A DNA stretch of 64,000 nucleotides from Bacillota bacterium (GCA_023395595.1 JAEWYO010000023.1:1-64000); one strand, 5' to 3'. Positions 54,114-63,935 are shown, counted from the stretch's first letter. Made by a program: numbers and translations. Notes: generated by a model from the sequence alone, not told the origin.

Positions 54114-55229
54114 TTACTTTGCCGGGGTGGGGGTCGGGACAAACGAACTGCCGTAGATCAAGGTGTTCAGATCGGTTGCCGCTTGCTTGAGGTCAAACTC
54201 TAGCTGGTCGGTCTTGTTGCCCTCTTCGTCAACAAAGTTGTGATAGCTGCCCGCCGCCGGAATCGCGCTCTTGTTGAAGCTCATGCCCTTGGAGAGCAAT
54301 ACCTTGGCAAGATCGGTCATGGTTTCGAGCTTCATATTGGTCGAAACATATTGGGTTGCAAACGAGATCAGCGCCAGAACGCTCTGCTCGTTCATCTGCT
54401 TGGTGACCTTTTCGAACACGAGCTGGATGATCTCCTGCTGGCGATTGACGCGGTCATAATCGTTGCCTTGTCCACCTTCCGCACCCGTGTGGCGGTTTCT
54501 GGCGTAGATGAGGCACTGCGCGCCGTCGAGATGAATTACGCCGGGGGCATCCTTGATGACCTGTGCCGAACGCACGACGGCGGGCTCGTTGACATAGTCG
54601 CCCTTGATGCGGTCGTTGATGAAGTTGATCTCCGCCTGATCGCAATCCACATCCAGACCGCCGATCTTGTCGATCATCGCCGCAAAGCCGTCAAACCCGA
54701 TGGTAATATACTCCTGAATGTCGAGCTTGAAGTTTTCGTTGAGGGTGTTGATCAGCTCGCCGGGGCCGCCGCCACCGTATCCGCCGCTGAACGCGCCGTT
54801 GAGACGGTTGTAGAACGTGAATTTGCCGCTCTTGCCGATGCGGTGGACGCGGGAATCACGCATGAAGGAAACCAGCGTGATGGTGCCTTTGTTGGTGTCG
54901 ATTGAGGCGAGCATCATGGAGTCCGAGCGACCCTCTGCCGCGTCGGTTGCCGTTGTGCTGCGCGAGTCTGTGCCAACCAGCAGGATGTTGACGATGCTAT
55001 CGACCTTGGAGGTCTCCTCATAGATCGGCATTTCCGTCGGGGTCGGGGTGGGTTCCTCGGAAACCACGGTGATCGTTTGCGGTTCTTCCGATGCAACGAG
55101 GTCAACGGGTTTTTCGACGGTCTCAACCGCATCCGCACGGACACTGGTGAGCACATAGACGCCGACACCAATCACAGCCAGTATCAGAACCAGCAGGATG
55201 ATCAGCACGATCTTCATGACTTTTGACAT
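54114..55229 (-). CDS. LytR-CpsA-Psr (LCP) family cell-wall glycopolymer ligase
   Basis: A 371-residue membrane-anchored enzyme. Residues 5-28 form a transmembrane anchor, a Thr/Pro-rich linker follows, and the LCP domain spans about 75-300: VNILLVGTDSR, RSDSMMLASIDTNKGTITLVSFMRDSRVHR, IGFDGFAAMIDKIGGLDVDC, IHLDGAQCLIYARNRH and NDYDRVNRQQEIIQ. These contain the conserved Arg and Asp residues that hold the polyprenyl-phosphate substrate. LCP enzymes move teichoic acid or capsule polymers from lipid carrier to peptidoglycan. RBS GAGGAG is well placed. Confidence 0.94.
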   Translation of the reverse strand: MSKVMKIVLIILLVLILAVIGVGVYVLTSVRADAVETVEKPVDLVASEEPQTITVVSEEPTPTPTEMPIYEETSKVDSIVNILLVGTDSRSTTATDAAEGRSDSMMLASIDTNKGTITLVSFMRDSRVHRIGKSGKFTFYNRLNGAFSGGYGGGGPGELINTLNENFKLDIQEYITIGFDGFAAMIDKIGGLDVDCDQAEINFINDRIKGDYVNEPAVVRSAQVIKDAPGVIHLDGAQCLIYARNRHTGAEGGQGNDYDRVNRQQEIIQLVFEKVTKQMNEQSVLALISFATQYVSTNMKLETMTDLAKVLLSKGMSFNKSAIPAAGSYHNFVDEEGNKTDQLEFDLKQAATDLNTLIYGSSFVPTPTPAK

Positions 55230-55279
55230 GATTTACTCCTCTTTATATCCAAATAAAATACACTCTGTAAAACGCAACC

Positions 55280-55309
55280 ATAATATCACATCAAATCGTT
55301 CCGATTCAA
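55280..55309 (-). promoter_or_regulatory. Promoter of the LCP gene
   Basis: On the minus strand: TTGAAT, 18-bp spacer, TATTAT, about 50 bases before the start codon. Confidence 0.55.
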
Positions 55310-55396
55310 TCCCAACGGCAAAACTCACAACTTGTTTACATATAATCGACTATTTGAATGCGTTCAATATAAGTATTCCGGGAATCATGTTTTCTC

Positions 55397-55436
55397 GAAA
55401 AACAGCGCCCGTACTCTTGCAAATCGAGCACGGGCG
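55397..55436 (-). terminator. Intrinsic terminator downstream of the M3 peptidase
   Basis: On the minus strand CGCCCGT...ACGGGCG with an inner CTC/GAG pairing, then CTGTTTTTC. It lies behind the duplicated peptidase tail, so tail and gene share a transcript end. Confidence 0.75.
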
Positions 55437-55456
55437 TTGTGTTGTGTGGCATTGCG

Positions 55457-55516
55457 TTACAGGTTTGGTTCATCAATAACACGACGCATCGCTTTCTCGA
55501 TGCCGTCATCTTCAAC
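55457..55516 (-). pseudogene. Duplicated 3' end of an M3 peptidase gene (relic)
   Basis: This 60-bp segment aligns, stop codon to stop codon, with the last 60 bases of the adjacent peptidase gene (55522-55581); I count 46 of 60 identical. Read in the corresponding frame it gives VEDDGIEKAMRRVIDEPNL-stop against FEDGSVEKAVRHVIDELNL-stop. It is out of frame with the intact gene (offset 65 bp) and has no start. It is most simply the remnant of a second, tandem copy of the gene. Confidence 0.75.
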
Positions 55517-55521
55517 CAAAT

Positions 55522-57261
55522 TTACAGGTTCAGCTCGTCAATAACATGGCGAACGGCTTTCTCGACGCTGCCATCTTCGAACGGTATGTCGAGCTTTGCA
55601 AGATGCAGCAGATCGAAATACCCTTTGCTCCCGCCTGCGCGGCAGAGCGCGAGATATGATTCCCACGCATCCTTGTGATCCTGCTTCATCCGCCCGTAGA
55701 ACTGGAAGGCGCAAACCTGTGCGAGGGCATAGTCCACATAGTAGAACGGGTAGAGGAAGATGTGCTGCTTCTGCATCCAGAAACCACCCTCTTCGAGGAA
55801 GGACACGCCGTCATAATCCCGCCAAGGCAGATAGGTCTGCTCGATTTCGTGCCAGACCGCGCGGCGCTCTTTTGCGCTCATCTTGGGTTTTTCATAGACG
55901 CGGTGCTGGAACTCGTCCACGCTCACAAGATACGGGATCACGGCCAGCGCGGCGGAAAGATGCGCATACTTGGCTTTTTCCACGCTCTCCTGACCGAAGA
56001 AGTCCTTGAGGAACGGATACGCAAAATGCTCCATGGTCATGGAATGAATTTCGTTGACCTCGCTCGTGGAGCTCAAGTAGGCTGCAATCGGCTGGCTGCG
56101 CATGGCGGTATAGCCGGCAAAGGCGTGCCCTGCTTCGTGCGTGAGGACGTTGACATCCGCTGCCGTGCCGTTGAAGTTGGAGAATATGAACGGCGCTTTA
56201 TAGTCGTAAAGATACGTGCAATAGCCGCCGAGGTGTTTTCCGGGGCGCGTTTCCAGATCAAACAACCCGTAACGCGAGAGGAAATCGAAGAATTCGCCTG
56301 TCTCAGGAGAGATTTCGCGATACATTCTCTGTGTGATGGGCACCAGTACGCTCTCTCCGCCGATGGGGTCTGCGTTCCCGTCCGGGAAGATGCAGGATTC
56401 GTCATAGTACTTGAGTTTTTCTACGCCAAGGCGCTTCGCCTGCTCCTGCTTGAGCTTGGCAACAGCAGGGACGATGATCGTGCGCACCTGTTCGCGGAAG
56501 CGCGCGACTTCCTCCGGGCCGTAGTCCGCACGATGCATGTTGAGATAGCCCAGCGTAGTATAGTTCGGCAGGTCGAGTTTCTTGGCCATGTGGATGCGCA
56601 CCTTGATGAGCTTGTCATACTGGTGATCCAGCTTTTCCGAGATGCCTTCATACAGCTTAGCCCAGGCGAGATACGCTTCCTTGCGCTCCTCGCGGTCGGC
56701 GCTTTCCATGTGCTTGAGCAGCCCGTAAAAATTGACCTCCTCGCCGCGGAACGTGGTTTTGCATGCGGCGGTGATCTTTTTGTATTCGTTTTCCAGATTG
56801 CCCTGGCGGATCAGGTCGGAGATGATCTTCGTGCTCTGCGTCTTCTGGTCGATCTGGGCGAGCGTGAAGAGCTGCTGGCCAAACTCCCGCTCAAAGCGCG
56901 TGCGAAACGGCGAATTCAGCAGCGCTTCGGTGAAGGATTTACTCACCGGCATGAGCTGCGCCATCGCGCGGTTGAAGAACTGCATCTCGCCGTCGTAAAA
57001 CTTGTCTGTTGTGTCGAGCGTATTGCGAATGCTGGCAACCACATAGGCCGTCTCCAGATGCCCGCTTTCCTGCTCGGAGGCAAGATAAGCCGCGCGCGCC
57101 TCTTCATAACTCTTTGCGCTCTTGAGCTGTTCGAGCAGCTCCTTGAGCTTTTTTTTGATGGCACCCATGTCCGGGCGCTTGTATTCAATCTTGGAAAACG
57201 TATCCATCTTCAGCGTTTCCGCTTGTGCCTGCGTTGCGCGATCGGCTGTTTGACCATCCAT
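55522..57261 (-). CDS. M3 family oligoendopeptidase (PepF-like)
   Basis: A 579-residue zinc peptidase. The HExxH motif is THEAGHAFAGY with His375, Glu376 and His379, and the third ligand Glu lies about 25 residues later in STSEVNEIHSM. The N-terminal helical part and the length match the clostridial M3 oligoendopeptidase family, which degrades short peptides in the cytoplasm; no signal peptide is seen. The start is uncertain: a second ATG 54 bases inside (MDTFSKIEYKRP) is also plausible. A degenerate copy of its 3' end follows immediately. Confidence 0.92.
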   Translation of the reverse strand: MDGQTADRATQAQAETLKMDTFSKIEYKRPDMGAIKKKLKELLEQLKSAKSYEEARAAYLASEQESGHLETAYVVASIRNTLDTTDKFYDGEMQFFNRAMAQLMPVSKSFTEALLNSPFRTRFEREFGQQLFTLAQIDQKTQSTKIISDLIRQGNLENEYKKITAACKTTFRGEEVNFYGLLKHMESADREERKEAYLAWAKLYEGISEKLDHQYDKLIKVRIHMAKKLDLPNYTTLGYLNMHRADYGPEEVARFREQVRTIIVPAVAKLKQEQAKRLGVEKLKYYDESCIFPDGNADPIGGESVLVPITQRMYREISPETGEFFDFLSRYGLFDLETRPGKHLGGYCTYLYDYKAPFIFSNFNGTAADVNVLTHEAGHAFAGYTAMRSQPIAAYLSSTSEVNEIHSMTMEHFAYPFLKDFFGQESVEKAKYAHLSAALAVIPYLVSVDEFQHRVYEKPKMSAKERRAVWHEIEQTYLPWRDYDGVSFLEEGGFWMQKQHIFLYPFYYVDYALAQVCAFQFYGRMKQDHKDAWESYLALCRAGGSKGYFDLLHLAKLDIPFEDGSVEKAVRHVIDELNL

Positions 57262-57597
57262 CGTTCGTTCTTACGCTCCCGTGTATTCAGAATTTCCGCC
57301 TGTGTTTGCATCCTGCGGATCTATCTTTATTGTAGTACGGCGCGGATCTATTTTGCAAGGCGAAAACCCGCAAAACACAGCAGGTTTTGCTCCGTTTGCC
57401 CGAAGCAAACGAAAGAAAAGCCATCGTTCGTTTCACAACACGAGGTTTACTTTTTGAACGCGAAAGGGGTATAATGTACAAAAATCACGCATAGGCGCGA
57501 TTGTTTTATGTTGTCCTCGTGCGGCTCTCGTGCAAAAAACAGTTTGCCGGAGCGCGAGATTCCATTGGCTCGAATCATCTGGAAACGGAGTACACCT
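57262..57597. other. Divergent non-coding interval
   Basis: Separates the M3 peptidase and GH3 genes. Contains the GH3 promoter at 57446-57475. The ATG at 57508, in frame with the GH3 gene, has no RBS and adds 30 hydrophilic residues, so I treat that part as leader. Confidence 0.5.
57446..57475 (+). promoter_or_regulatory. Promoter of the GH3 gene
   Basis: TTTACT, 18-bp spacer, TATAAT. Confidence 0.65.
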
Positions 57598-58914
57598 TTG
57601 TTCGGAAACGCGTTTAAGAAAATTTTGCTCGCGCTAATGGTGCTTGCCCTCCTGCTTGGTTTGGGTTTGGGGGTTCTGTTTGGTGTGATTCCCGCGATAC
57701 AGTATGATGTTTGGCGCGCGGAGCCGGATGAACAGATCGCAACCCCGGACGCGGTGCAGCAAACGCCCGCGCCGGAGGCAACCGCAACGCCGGAGCCGAC
57801 GCCGACGCCACAGATTGCGCCCGCGACGGCGGAGGAATGGGTGGATCGCTATATGACCACCATGAGTACGCAGGAAAAACTCGGCCAGCTCGTGATGTTC
57901 GGCTTCTCCGGCACATCGGAAGTGCAAAACCCGTTTCGCGAAATCTGGGGCAACTACGCCGTCGGCAATGCGATTCTCTATGGCGCAAACATCAAGAGCG
58001 GCAACAGCGACGGCGGATTTGGCCAGGCGAAAACCCTGACTTCCAACATCGCAACCAACGTCAACAACGACATTCCGCCGCTCGTCGGCATCGATGTGGA
58101 AGGTGGCAGCGTGGTACGCTTCCGCTGGAAGCCGCAGCCGGTCTCCGCGCGCTCCCTCGGGAGACGGCGGGACACGGACTTTGCCAAGGAGCAGTTTCAA
58201 ACCATCGGCGCGGCACTCATCAGCGTCGGCATCAACATGGACCTTGCGCCCGTGCTGGATGTTTCAGAAAACCCGATGGACACCTTCCTCGAAACGAGAA
58301 TCATCTCCGAGGATGCAACCATCGCCGCGGGCATCGGCAGCGCGGTGATCGAAGGGCTCCACGCGGGGGGCTGTCTCTCCAGCGCGAAACATTTCCCCGG
58401 ACATGGCGGCACAAACGAGGACTCCCACGCGGTTACACCCGTTGTGGACAAATCGCTTGAGGCACTTACAAACTATGATCTCGTGCCGTTTGTGAGCGCG
58501 ATTGCTAGCGGCGTGGATGCGATTATGATTTCGCATGTGCTCTATCCCGCACTGGACGGTACCGATATCGCCAGCATGAGCAAACCCATCATGACAGACC
58601 TCTTGCGCACGCAAATGGGCTTTGACGGGTTGATCCTCAGTGACGATTTCCGCATGGACGGGCTCACGACGCGATATGAAGTCGGCGATGCTGCGGTGCG
58701 ATTCCTCCTTGCGGGCGGGGATATCATCATCTGCGGCGCGGTTTCCGAAAAGCAGCAGGCAATCGTGGATGCGCTCAACGCCGCGGCGGCGGACGGCAGG
58801 CTAACGCAGGAACGAATTGACGAGAGCGTCAAGCGCGTGCTGTTGGTCAAGCTTTCGCTCGGCACGTGGGATATTCAGGGCGCGGTTGCCGCGCGGGCGG
58901 CGGTTGCGCCATAA
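57598..58914 (+). CDS. nagZ: Glycoside hydrolase family 3, beta-N-acetylhexosaminidase-like (NagZ)
   Basis: A 438-residue membrane-anchored or secreted GH3 enzyme. An N-terminal helix (KILLALMVLALLLGLGLGVLFGVI) is followed by a Pro/Thr linker and the catalytic barrel. The NagZ signature SAKHFPGHGGTNEDSH carries the acid/base His-Asp dyad, and the nucleophile Asp lies in ILSDDFRMDGL. It would release N-acetylglucosamine from wall fragments. I chose TTG at 57598 because ACGGAG lies seven bases upstream; the ATG at 57508 (468 residues) lacks an RBS. Confidence 0.9.
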   Translation: MFGNAFKKILLALMVLALLLGLGLGVLFGVIPAIQYDVWRAEPDEQIATPDAVQQTPAPEATATPEPTPTPQIAPATAEEWVDRYMTTMSTQEKLGQLVMFGFSGTSEVQNPFREIWGNYAVGNAILYGANIKSGNSDGGFGQAKTLTSNIATNVNNDIPPLVGIDVEGGSVVRFRWKPQPVSARSLGRRRDTDFAKEQFQTIGAALISVGINMDLAPVLDVSENPMDTFLETRIISEDATIAAGIGSAVIEGLHAGGCLSSAKHFPGHGGTNEDSHAVTPVVDKSLEALTNYDLVPFVSAIASGVDAIMISHVLYPALDGTDIASMSKPIMTDLLRTQMGFDGLILSDDFRMDGLTTRYEVGDAAVRFLLAGGDIIICGAVSEKQQAIVDALNAAAADGRLTQERIDESVKRVLLVKLSLGTWDIQGAVAARAAVAP

Positions 58915-59061
58915 CGCGGGAGCTGTTGTGCGAACGATTATTGAGCCGGAGGCGCGTGCTTCCGGCTTGTTTTCTCCCGAATCTCTATTTGTGGAAACAA
59001 TTAAGGAAAAGAGGGCTTGCTTTGTCTTGCGCAATTGCACGCTGGACGATAAAATGATGAC

Positions 59062-60042
59062 ATGGAAAATTTTAACCAACAACAACCCCGCGCGCGCAAA
59101 ACTGGCTGGCTGATACTGCTTCTTGCCGCCGTCATCGCGCTTTTTGCGGCATATGTGCCGCTGCTGCTGACCCTTGCGCCCGCGCTCTGGGCATATGCCG
59201 GTGCGCGCACGAAGCCGTATCTGATGCTCCTGCCCGCTGTCGTGTTTGCGGCAGGCTCGTTTGTGCTCAATCCTGTCGTCGTTGCGGCGGGGCTCTCCGG
59301 CGCGGCGCTGCTTGCCGCGGTGCTGGTCTATGTGCTGCTCACGCACGGGTTTTCCAACTCTGAGACCGTGCTGCTGCTTTGCGGGGTGTTTCTCGTGGGT
59401 TTGTATGTTGCTCTTTGCCTGCCCGGCGTGCTGGGAGGCAGAGGCGCGTTTGCGGACATCCAAACATCGCTTAGCGCAATGAGCAACTTTTACCGCTCCG
59501 CCGCTGCGCAGATACCGCAGCTCAATTCCGACGGGGTCAAGCTGATTCTGGACGCGATGGATGCGATGGTTGCCGCCGTGCCGACCAGTTTTGTCGCGGT
59601 GCTGTGCATTTTTTCCAGCGTGCTCGGATTGTCCAACCTGCTTTTCTTTCGCCTCTTTTGCCGGAAGCAGACGCAGATTTCGCTTTCTCCGATGCGCGCA
59701 TTTCGAGACTGGACCCTGCCGCGGAGCATGACGCTCGGACTGTTTGCGATGCTGATTCTCTCGCTGATTCTGGAGCTTGCGGAGCTGCCGTTTGCGGAAG
59801 GATTCGGCATTACGGCAAACGTGCTTCTGGCGATCCCGCTGTTTTTGCAGGGGGTCAGCGTGGTGGATTTCTTCATCGTCCGCGCACAGAAAAACATAAC
59901 GCTCGCGCGAACGCTCACATATGTCGGGCTCGGCGTTTTGTATCAGTTTGTGCTCTATCCGCTGGTGCTGATCGGTTGTTTTGACCAGATCTTCCGCCTG
60001 CGGGATCGCATGCGCGGGGTTCCGCCGCGCGCGGCTGCATAG
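59062..60042 (+). CDS. yybS: DUF2232 membrane protein (YybS-like)
   Basis: A 326-residue protein with about eight hydrophobic helices of the DUF2232 family. It lies directly before gdpP, rplI and dnaB, exactly as yybS does in Bacillus and many Clostridia. Its function is not established. Key stretches are LLTLAPALWAYAGARTKPYLMLLPAVVFAAG and the C-terminal VVDFFIVRAQKNITLARTLTYVGLGVLYQF. Confidence 0.88.
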   Translation: MENFNQQQPRARKTGWLILLLAAVIALFAAYVPLLLTLAPALWAYAGARTKPYLMLLPAVVFAAGSFVLNPVVVAAGLSGAALLAAVLVYVLLTHGFSNSETVLLLCGVFLVGLYVALCLPGVLGGRGAFADIQTSLSAMSNFYRSAAAQIPQLNSDGVKLILDAMDAMVAAVPTSFVAVLCIFSSVLGLSNLLFFRLFCRKQTQISLSPMRAFRDWTLPRSMTLGLFAMLILSLILELAELPFAEGFGITANVLLAIPLFLQGVSVVDFFIVRAQKNITLARTLTYVGLGVLYQFVLYPLVLIGCFDQIFRLRDRMRGVPPRAAA

Positions 60043-60090
60043 GCGGCCGAAGAACCGGCGCAACCGAATTTCACACAAAGGAGAGACGGT

Positions 60091-62052
60091 ATGAAGAAGA
60101 CAAAGACGATTCTCCTGCCGCTTGGCATTCTGCTTTGCGTGCTCTGCGCGGCTGTTTTTTTCTCCGGCTGGTTTCAGCCATACCGGATGATTGCATCGAC
60201 AGCTGCGCTTGGCGTTTCTCTGATCGTGTTTTTTGTGAGTTTCTTTCTTGAGCGCAAGCAGCAGCACGTCATGCAGGCGCGCATGGACGACGTATTCTCC
60301 GAGAATTCCGAAATCGCGGCGCGACTGGTCAATCAGGTATCGATTCCCTGCGCGTTGGTCGAGCGAAACGGTACGATCGCCTGGCGCAACGAGAGTATGC
60401 AAAAGATTTTTGCCGAGCCGGACATCTGCCGTGTGCAGCCGCATTTTGATTTTGATGCGCCGCTGGTCGCTGTGCCGATGGAACACGCGGGCAATGTATA
60501 TCAGATTATGAGTGTGCCCGTCTACCGCGAAAAGGACGAGCGCTCGATGCTCTTTCAATACTGGCTGGATCGCACCGAGGCGGCGCACTATCAGCGACTA
60601 TTTGAGGAGCAGATGCCGTATGTGGCGCTGATTTACATCGATAACTACGAAGAGCTCTCCGCCGATGTGCAGTTTCATAAAACCAGCGTGTTTTCCGAAG
60701 TGGAGCGGCTGGTGTCCGATCTGATGAAGGAGATTGACGGCGTCTACCGGCGCTATGAAAACGGACGCTTCTTCGTGGTGTTTGAGGCACAACATCTGCC
60801 GAAGCTGGAGCATGCGCGTTTTCCGCTGCTGGAACAGGCGCACAACATCGACACGGGAACGAGCATGCTGGTGTCGCTCTCCATCGCGGTTGGCGCGGCG
60901 GATCGCGTCACCCGCGCGGACGAGAGCGCGCGGCAGGCAATGGAGCTTGCGCTCGGCCGCGGCGGCGATCAGGCTGTCATCAAAAAAGGCGGCGGATATG
61001 TGTTTTTCGGCGGCAGACGGCAGCCGGAGGCGATGCAGAGCCGCGTAAAGATGCGCCTCTTTAGCAAGGCACTCAGGCAGCTCTTCGACAACACGGGAGA
61101 TGTGTTTATCGTCGGCCACAGCCGTCCGGATATGGACTGCATCGGCGCGGCGCTCGGCGTCGCAACCTGCGCGAAGTTTGCGGGTTCTCGCGCGTATATC
61201 GTGCTGGGTCAGCAGAACAACATGATCGAGCACGCACTAGAGCTCATCCGCGACAACCACGCGTTTTCCAGCATGCTCATCACGCCCGAACACGCGGAGC
61301 GCATCATGCGCCCGACCAGCGTGCTCGTGGTGGTAGACACCCAGCGCGTGGGTTCGCTGGTTGCGCCGAAGCTTTTAGAGCTTGCCGGGCGCGTGGTGAT
61401 CATCGACCATCACCGGCGCGGAGCAGACCACATCGACAACCCGACGTTGCATTTTCTGGAGGCGAGGGCATCGTCTACGAGTGAACTCGTCACGGAACTG
61501 CTGCAATACTTTGACGCAAACCTCCGCCCGCCCGCGCTGGTCTGCGGTACGCTGCTGGCGGGGATCACGATCGATACGAAGCACTTTGCGTTCAACGTCG
61601 GTTCCCGCACGTTTGAGGCGGCGGGCTATCTGCGCAAAAACGGCGCGGACACGAGCATGGTCAAGCAGATGTTTCAGGACGATATGGAAAGCTTTGGCGA
61701 CGTGGCAACCACTGTGCGCAGCGCGGAGCTGCTGCCCGGCGGGGTTGCGCTGGCCAGCGTTGGCGAGGAGATTAAAAACGCGCCGCTCATCGCCGCAAAA
61801 TCGGCGGACGAGCTCATCGGCATCAAGGGGATCGAAGCCGCCTTCGTACTCGGACGCGACGGCGAGAGCATCAGCGTCAGCGGGCGATCGTTGGGCAATC
61901 TCAACGTGCAGATCATCTGCGAACGCCTCGGTGGCGGCGGACACCTCACCATGGCGGGTGCGCAGCTCATGAATACGGATCTCGAAGAGGCGGAGGCGCA
62001 AGTGCGCACCGCAATCGAACACTATACGCAGGAGGTACAGAAAGCACTATGA
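60091..62052 (+). CDS. gdpP: Cyclic-di-AMP phosphodiesterase GdpP (YybT)
   Basis: A 653-residue membrane enzyme that hydrolyses c-di-AMP. In order: two transmembrane helices (residues about 7-55), a PAS-like domain (IPCALVERNGTIAWRNESM), a degenerate GGDEF domain without the GGDEF motif (NGRFFVVFEAQHL), a DHH domain (SRPDMDCIGAALG; VIIDHHRRGADHIDN) and a DHHA1 domain (RLGGGGHLTMAGAQ). All expected metal ligands are visible. It overlaps rplI by 4 bases and so is translationally coupled to it. Confidence 0.95.
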   Translation: MKKTKTILLPLGILLCVLCAAVFFSGWFQPYRMIASTAALGVSLIVFFVSFFLERKQQHVMQARMDDVFSENSEIAARLVNQVSIPCALVERNGTIAWRNESMQKIFAEPDICRVQPHFDFDAPLVAVPMEHAGNVYQIMSVPVYREKDERSMLFQYWLDRTEAAHYQRLFEEQMPYVALIYIDNYEELSADVQFHKTSVFSEVERLVSDLMKEIDGVYRRYENGRFFVVFEAQHLPKLEHARFPLLEQAHNIDTGTSMLVSLSIAVGAADRVTRADESARQAMELALGRGGDQAVIKKGGGYVFFGGRRQPEAMQSRVKMRLFSKALRQLFDNTGDVFIVGHSRPDMDCIGAALGVATCAKFAGSRAYIVLGQQNNMIEHALELIRDNHAFSSMLITPEHAERIMRPTSVLVVVDTQRVGSLVAPKLLELAGRVVIIDHHRRGADHIDNPTLHFLEARASSTSELVTELLQYFDANLRPPALVCGTLLAGITIDTKHFAFNVGSRTFEAAGYLRKNGADTSMVKQMFQDDMESFGDVATTVRSAELLPGGVALASVGEEIKNAPLIAAKSADELIGIKGIEAAFVLGRDGESISVSGRSLGNLNVQIICERLGGGGHLTMAGAQLMNTDLEEAEAQVRTAIEHYTQEVQKAL

Positions 62053-62495
62053 AACTATTATTGGAACAGGACGTTAAGGGAACGGGCAAAAAGGGCGAAA
62101 TCGTCGAGGTATCGGACGGCTACGCGCGTAATTTTCTCCTGCCGCGCAAGCTGGCAACCCCCGCGGACGCACAGGCGGTCAACGCCGCAAGCATCTCCAA
62201 GAGCGCAGCCGCGCACAAGAAATTCCAGGCGGGCGTTGCCGCGCGGGAACTCGCAAAGCAGCTTGAAGGCGCTGTGATCACCGTCAAAGCCAAGGTTGGC
62301 GAAAACGGGCATCTCTTTGGCGCGATCACCGGAAAAGAAATCGCGACGGCGATTGCCGAGCAGAAGCAGGTCGAGATCGACAAAAGGAAGATTTCGCTTT
62401 CGGACCCCATTCGCGCGCTGGGCGAATATACCGTCCGCGTGAGTCTGTATGAAAACACGTTTGCACAGGTGAAGGTCATCGTCGAAAAGTGCTAA
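62049..62495 (+). CDS. rplI: 50S ribosomal protein L9
   Basis: A 148-residue L9. The N-terminal RNA-binding domain opens MKLLLEQDVKGTGKKGEIVEVSDGYARNFLLPRKLA, the family signature, followed by the long connecting helix and the C-terminal domain (VGENGHLFGAITGKEIATAI). It overlaps the gdpP stop by 4 bases (ATGA). Confidence 0.97.
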   Translation: MKLLLEQDVKGTGKKGEIVEVSDGYARNFLLPRKLATPADAQAVNAASISKSAAAHKKFQAGVAARELAKQLEGAVITVKAKVGENGHLFGAITGKEIATAIAEQKQVEIDKRKISLSDPIRALGEYTVRVSLYENTFAQVKVIVEKC

Positions 62496-62564
62496 GCGGC
62501 ACAAGCGCTGCCAAGTGCGGCAAGAGAGAGAACCAACCTGTCAGCAAATGGATCGGAGCACCCG

Positions 62565-63935
62565 ATGGAACAATATGAATTCAACCCGCAAACCAGCACG
62601 ATGACCACACTGCCGCACGTGAGCGACGCTGAGCGCTCCGTGCTCGGTAGTATGCTCATCGACGGCGGCGCGCTGGAAGTCTCCCTTGAGCAACTGCGCG
62701 AGGAGGACTTCTATGTCCCCGCGAACGCGACGATCTTTGCCGCGATGCGGGATGTTCGTGCGGGCGGAAACGCCGTTGATCTCGTGACCCTCACGGCGGA
62801 GCTGGAGCGGCACAATAAACTCGATATGGCGGGCGGGTTGACCTACCTGACCGATTTGGTCACGTTTGTGCCAACCGCCGCCAACGTTTCGCATTACATC
62901 AACCTCGTGGAGATCAAGAGCACGCAACGCGCGCTCATCCGCGCGGGCGGCGAGATTATGCGAGACGGCATGGACGACGAGAGAGAGCTCGACGACACGC
63001 TCAACCAAGCCGAGAAGCGCATCTACGAAATCTCCATGCGCAAGGTGCAAGGCACGCTGGTTCCTATGGAGCAGATTGTGCCGGAGGCATATAACCTCAT
63101 CGGCGAGTTGGCGCAGCGGCGCGGCAAAATCACGGGCATCCCAAGCGGATTTATTGAACTCGATCGCATGACAAACGGCTTTCAAAAGAGCGATTTGATC
63201 ATTGTGGCGAGCCGTCCCGCTATGGGTAAATCCAGCTTTGCGATGAACGTGGCGCAGTATGCCGCCGTGCATAACGCGCGCACGGTCGTCGTATTCAGCC
63301 TTGAGATGAGCAGTGAACAGCTCGTCATGCGCATGCTCTGCACGGAGGCGTCTGTGGACTCCCAGCGCATCAAGGAAGGCCTCATCGGCAACAACGAGAT
63401 GAACGCGCTCATGGAGGTTATGGACCCCATGAGCCGCGCAAAAATCTTCATCGACGATTCCAGCGGCGCAAATGTTGCGATGATCCGCAGCAAGTGCAGG
63501 CGGCTCTCCGCGCGCGCGGGGCTGGATATGATCGTGATCGACTACCTCCAGCTCATGCAGGCAGGCGGCAGCCGAAAGGACGGCAACCGCATGCAGGAGA
63601 TCAGCGACATGACGCGCCAGCTCAAGCTGCTTGCGCGCGAACTGGATGTGCCGATCATTCTGCTCTGCCAGCTCAACCGTGGCCCGGACACGCGCGCCGA
63701 CCACCGGCCGGTCATCTCCGATTTGCGCGAGAGCGGTTCCATTGAGCAGGACGCGGACATGGTCATTCTGCTCTATCGTCCTGCCGCCTATATGGACACG
63801 CAGGAATACGAGATGGGCGACAACACAAGCCAAATTATCATCGCCAAACACCGACATGGCTCAACCGGCGTGGTTAAGCTGCTCTGGCAGGGCGAGTATA
63901 CGCGCTTCCGTTCCATCGCGCAGGAAAACCCGTAA
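62565..63935 (+). CDS. dnaB: Replicative DNA helicase DnaB
   Basis: A 456-residue hexameric helicase that unwinds DNA at the fork. The N-terminal domain opens LPHVSDAERSVLGSMLID, and the RecA-type core has Walker A SRPAMGKSSFAMN, Walker B MIVIDYLQLMQ and LCQLNRGPDTRADHRPVISDLRESGSIEQDADMV. No intein is present. It follows rplI by 69 bp as in other Bacillota, where it is called dnaC in Bacillus. Confidence 0.96.
   Translation: MEQYEFNPQTSTMTTLPHVSDAERSVLGSMLIDGGALEVSLEQLREEDFYVPANATIFAAMRDVRAGGNAVDLVTLTAELERHNKLDMAGGLTYLTDLVTFVPTAANVSHYINLVEIKSTQRALIRAGGEIMRDGMDDERELDDTLNQAEKRIYEISMRKVQGTLVPMEQIVPEAYNLIGELAQRRGKITGIPSGFIELDRMTNGFQKSDLIIVASRPAMGKSSFAMNVAQYAAVHNARTVVVFSLEMSSEQLVMRMLCTEASVDSQRIKEGLIGNNEMNALMEVMDPMSRAKIFIDDSSGANVAMIRSKCRRLSARAGLDMIVIDYLQLMQAGGSRKDGNRMQEISDMTRQLKLLARELDVPIILLCQLNRGPDTRADHRPVISDLRESGSIEQDADMVILLYRPAAYMDTQEYEMGDNTSQIIIAKHRHGSTGVVKLLWQGEYTRFRSIAQENP

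Noticed and set aside
55675..57474. 599-codon plus-strand ORF antisense to the M3 peptidase
   Set aside because: The opposite strand encodes an intact zinc peptidase with HExxH; the antisense product shows no motif.
58801..60588. 595-codon minus-strand ORF over yybS and gdpP
   Set aside because: It crosses two well-supported genes in conserved order and gives a His/Arg-rich product without motifs.
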